Positions 63,640 to 64,000 of a stretch of 64,000 bases of DNA are shown one piece after another. The stretch lies in contig JAPWDM010000043.1 in NCBI GenBank assembly GCA_035578155.1, positions 425,001-489,000 of the forward strand, given 5' to 3'. Each line of letters starts with the position of its first letter. Positions within the stretch are counted from its first letter, which is position 1. Origin of the DNA: Brachynemurus nebulosus (taxonomy: Eukaryota > Arthropoda > Insecta > Neuroptera > Myrmeleontidae). The translations under genes and the position numbers were made by a program. The notes below the pieces were generated by a model, which saw only the letters and a program-made list of their open reading frames with translations, did no database searches and was not told the origin of the DNA.

Positions 63640-64000
63640 ATGGATCAATTACTCGAAGCAATAAATAAGCTTAATTCTAATGTTGAAAATCAAAGTAAAG
63701 AAATAAAACGAATGAACGACAACCTACAAACTATAAGTTCCCAAATAGCAACATTAAATAAAGAAATAAAGGACCTAAAATCTGAAAAAAATATTTTGGA
63801 ACAAGTAGTGAATCAGCAAGCAGAGCAAATTAAGATTATGTCACGTGAAATCAGAAAACGGAACTTGATTATGCACGGAATAGATTTATCAAGTAATTCT
63901 AACCCGAAAGTAAGTGTGGTACATAGAGGAAATTAATCAGCACTTAAAATTAAATATTGCACAGGAGGATATTGACGATGTTCATATCATTGGAAAGCAA
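63640..64000 (+). pseudogene. LINE-like ORF1 (coiled coil plus RRM-type start), frameshifted, runs off the window
   Basis: From ATG 63640, about 75 residues form a heptad-rich coiled coil (LEAINKLNSNVENQS.., IKDLKSEKNILEQVV), then IRKRNLIMHGID, the usual entry to the RRM-like domain of L1/CR1/RTE-type ORF1 proteins. The frame ends at TAA 63934, but the +1 frame carries on sensibly (EEINQHLKLNIAQEDIDDV) to the edge of the window, so there is a frameshift near 63900-63930. AAA|GTAAGT at 63908 looks like a splice donor, but homology resumes at once, so a frameshift is preferred. Confidence 0.65.

Overview
The window looks like a repeat-rich, AT-rich piece of an insect (arthropod) nuclear genome. 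The evidence is the mix of elements: an I-superfamily-like LINE with EN, RT and RNase H domains, an envelope-bearing Ty3/gypsy element, a Merlin DNA transposon, Helitron-like and hAT-like debris, and long (TA)n tracts. I recognise no host protein-coding gene, tRNA or rRNA gene; nearly every protein-level signal belongs to a mobile element. The species cannot be named from the sequence.

Layout. 1-8.9 kb: AT-rich sequence with relics (a THAP-domain fragment, a Cys-rich finger fragment, a LINE C-terminal fragment), two related MITEs, a hAT-like non-autonomous element with flanking direct repeats, and a dispersed repeat seen again at 54.8 kb. 8,972-12,071: a Merlin transposon with ~190-bp terminal inverted repeats, a perfect 8-bp target duplication and an intact transposase that reads through one 201-bp GT-AG intron. 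12,532-51,000: a head-to-tail stack of eight units of one LINE family, all on the + strand. Most junctions are A-run plus (TAA)n tails, and the stack starts in and ends at (TAA)n. Units 1, 6, 7 and 8 carry coding regions; units 2-5 are 3'UTR-only. Inside unit 6 a 10.68-kb Ty3/gypsy element (26,377-37,058, minus strand) is inserted with apparently identical 495-bp LTRs, a 4-bp target duplication and intact gag, pol and env. 51-64 kb: AT-rich sequence with a foldback element, a ~160-bp tandem repeat, a Helitron-like element with tandem internal repeats (57,403-59,961), hAT-like ends, an element bounded by inverted repeats (62,552-63,412), and the start of another LINE-like coiled-coil ORF1 running off the window.

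How the parts work together. The LINE makes an ORF1 nucleic-acid-binding protein and an ORF2 endonuclease/RT/RNase H. A hairpin with the ORF1 stop codon in its loop sits between the two ORFs. The ~0.8-kb 3'UTR is a chain of about ten stem-loops whose paired bases covary between copies, which points to a conserved RNA structure, probably an RT/RNP recognition region. Its (TAA)n tails appear to be the target for new copies, so the locus feeds its own growth. The gypsy element carries a complete retrovirus-like expression set: a UUUAAAC slippery site plus stem for Gag-Pol, and a splice donor and acceptor placed for a subgenomic env mRNA. Its Env resembles glycoproteins of chuvirus-like arthropod viruses, a family call made from memory of motifs and not tested by search.
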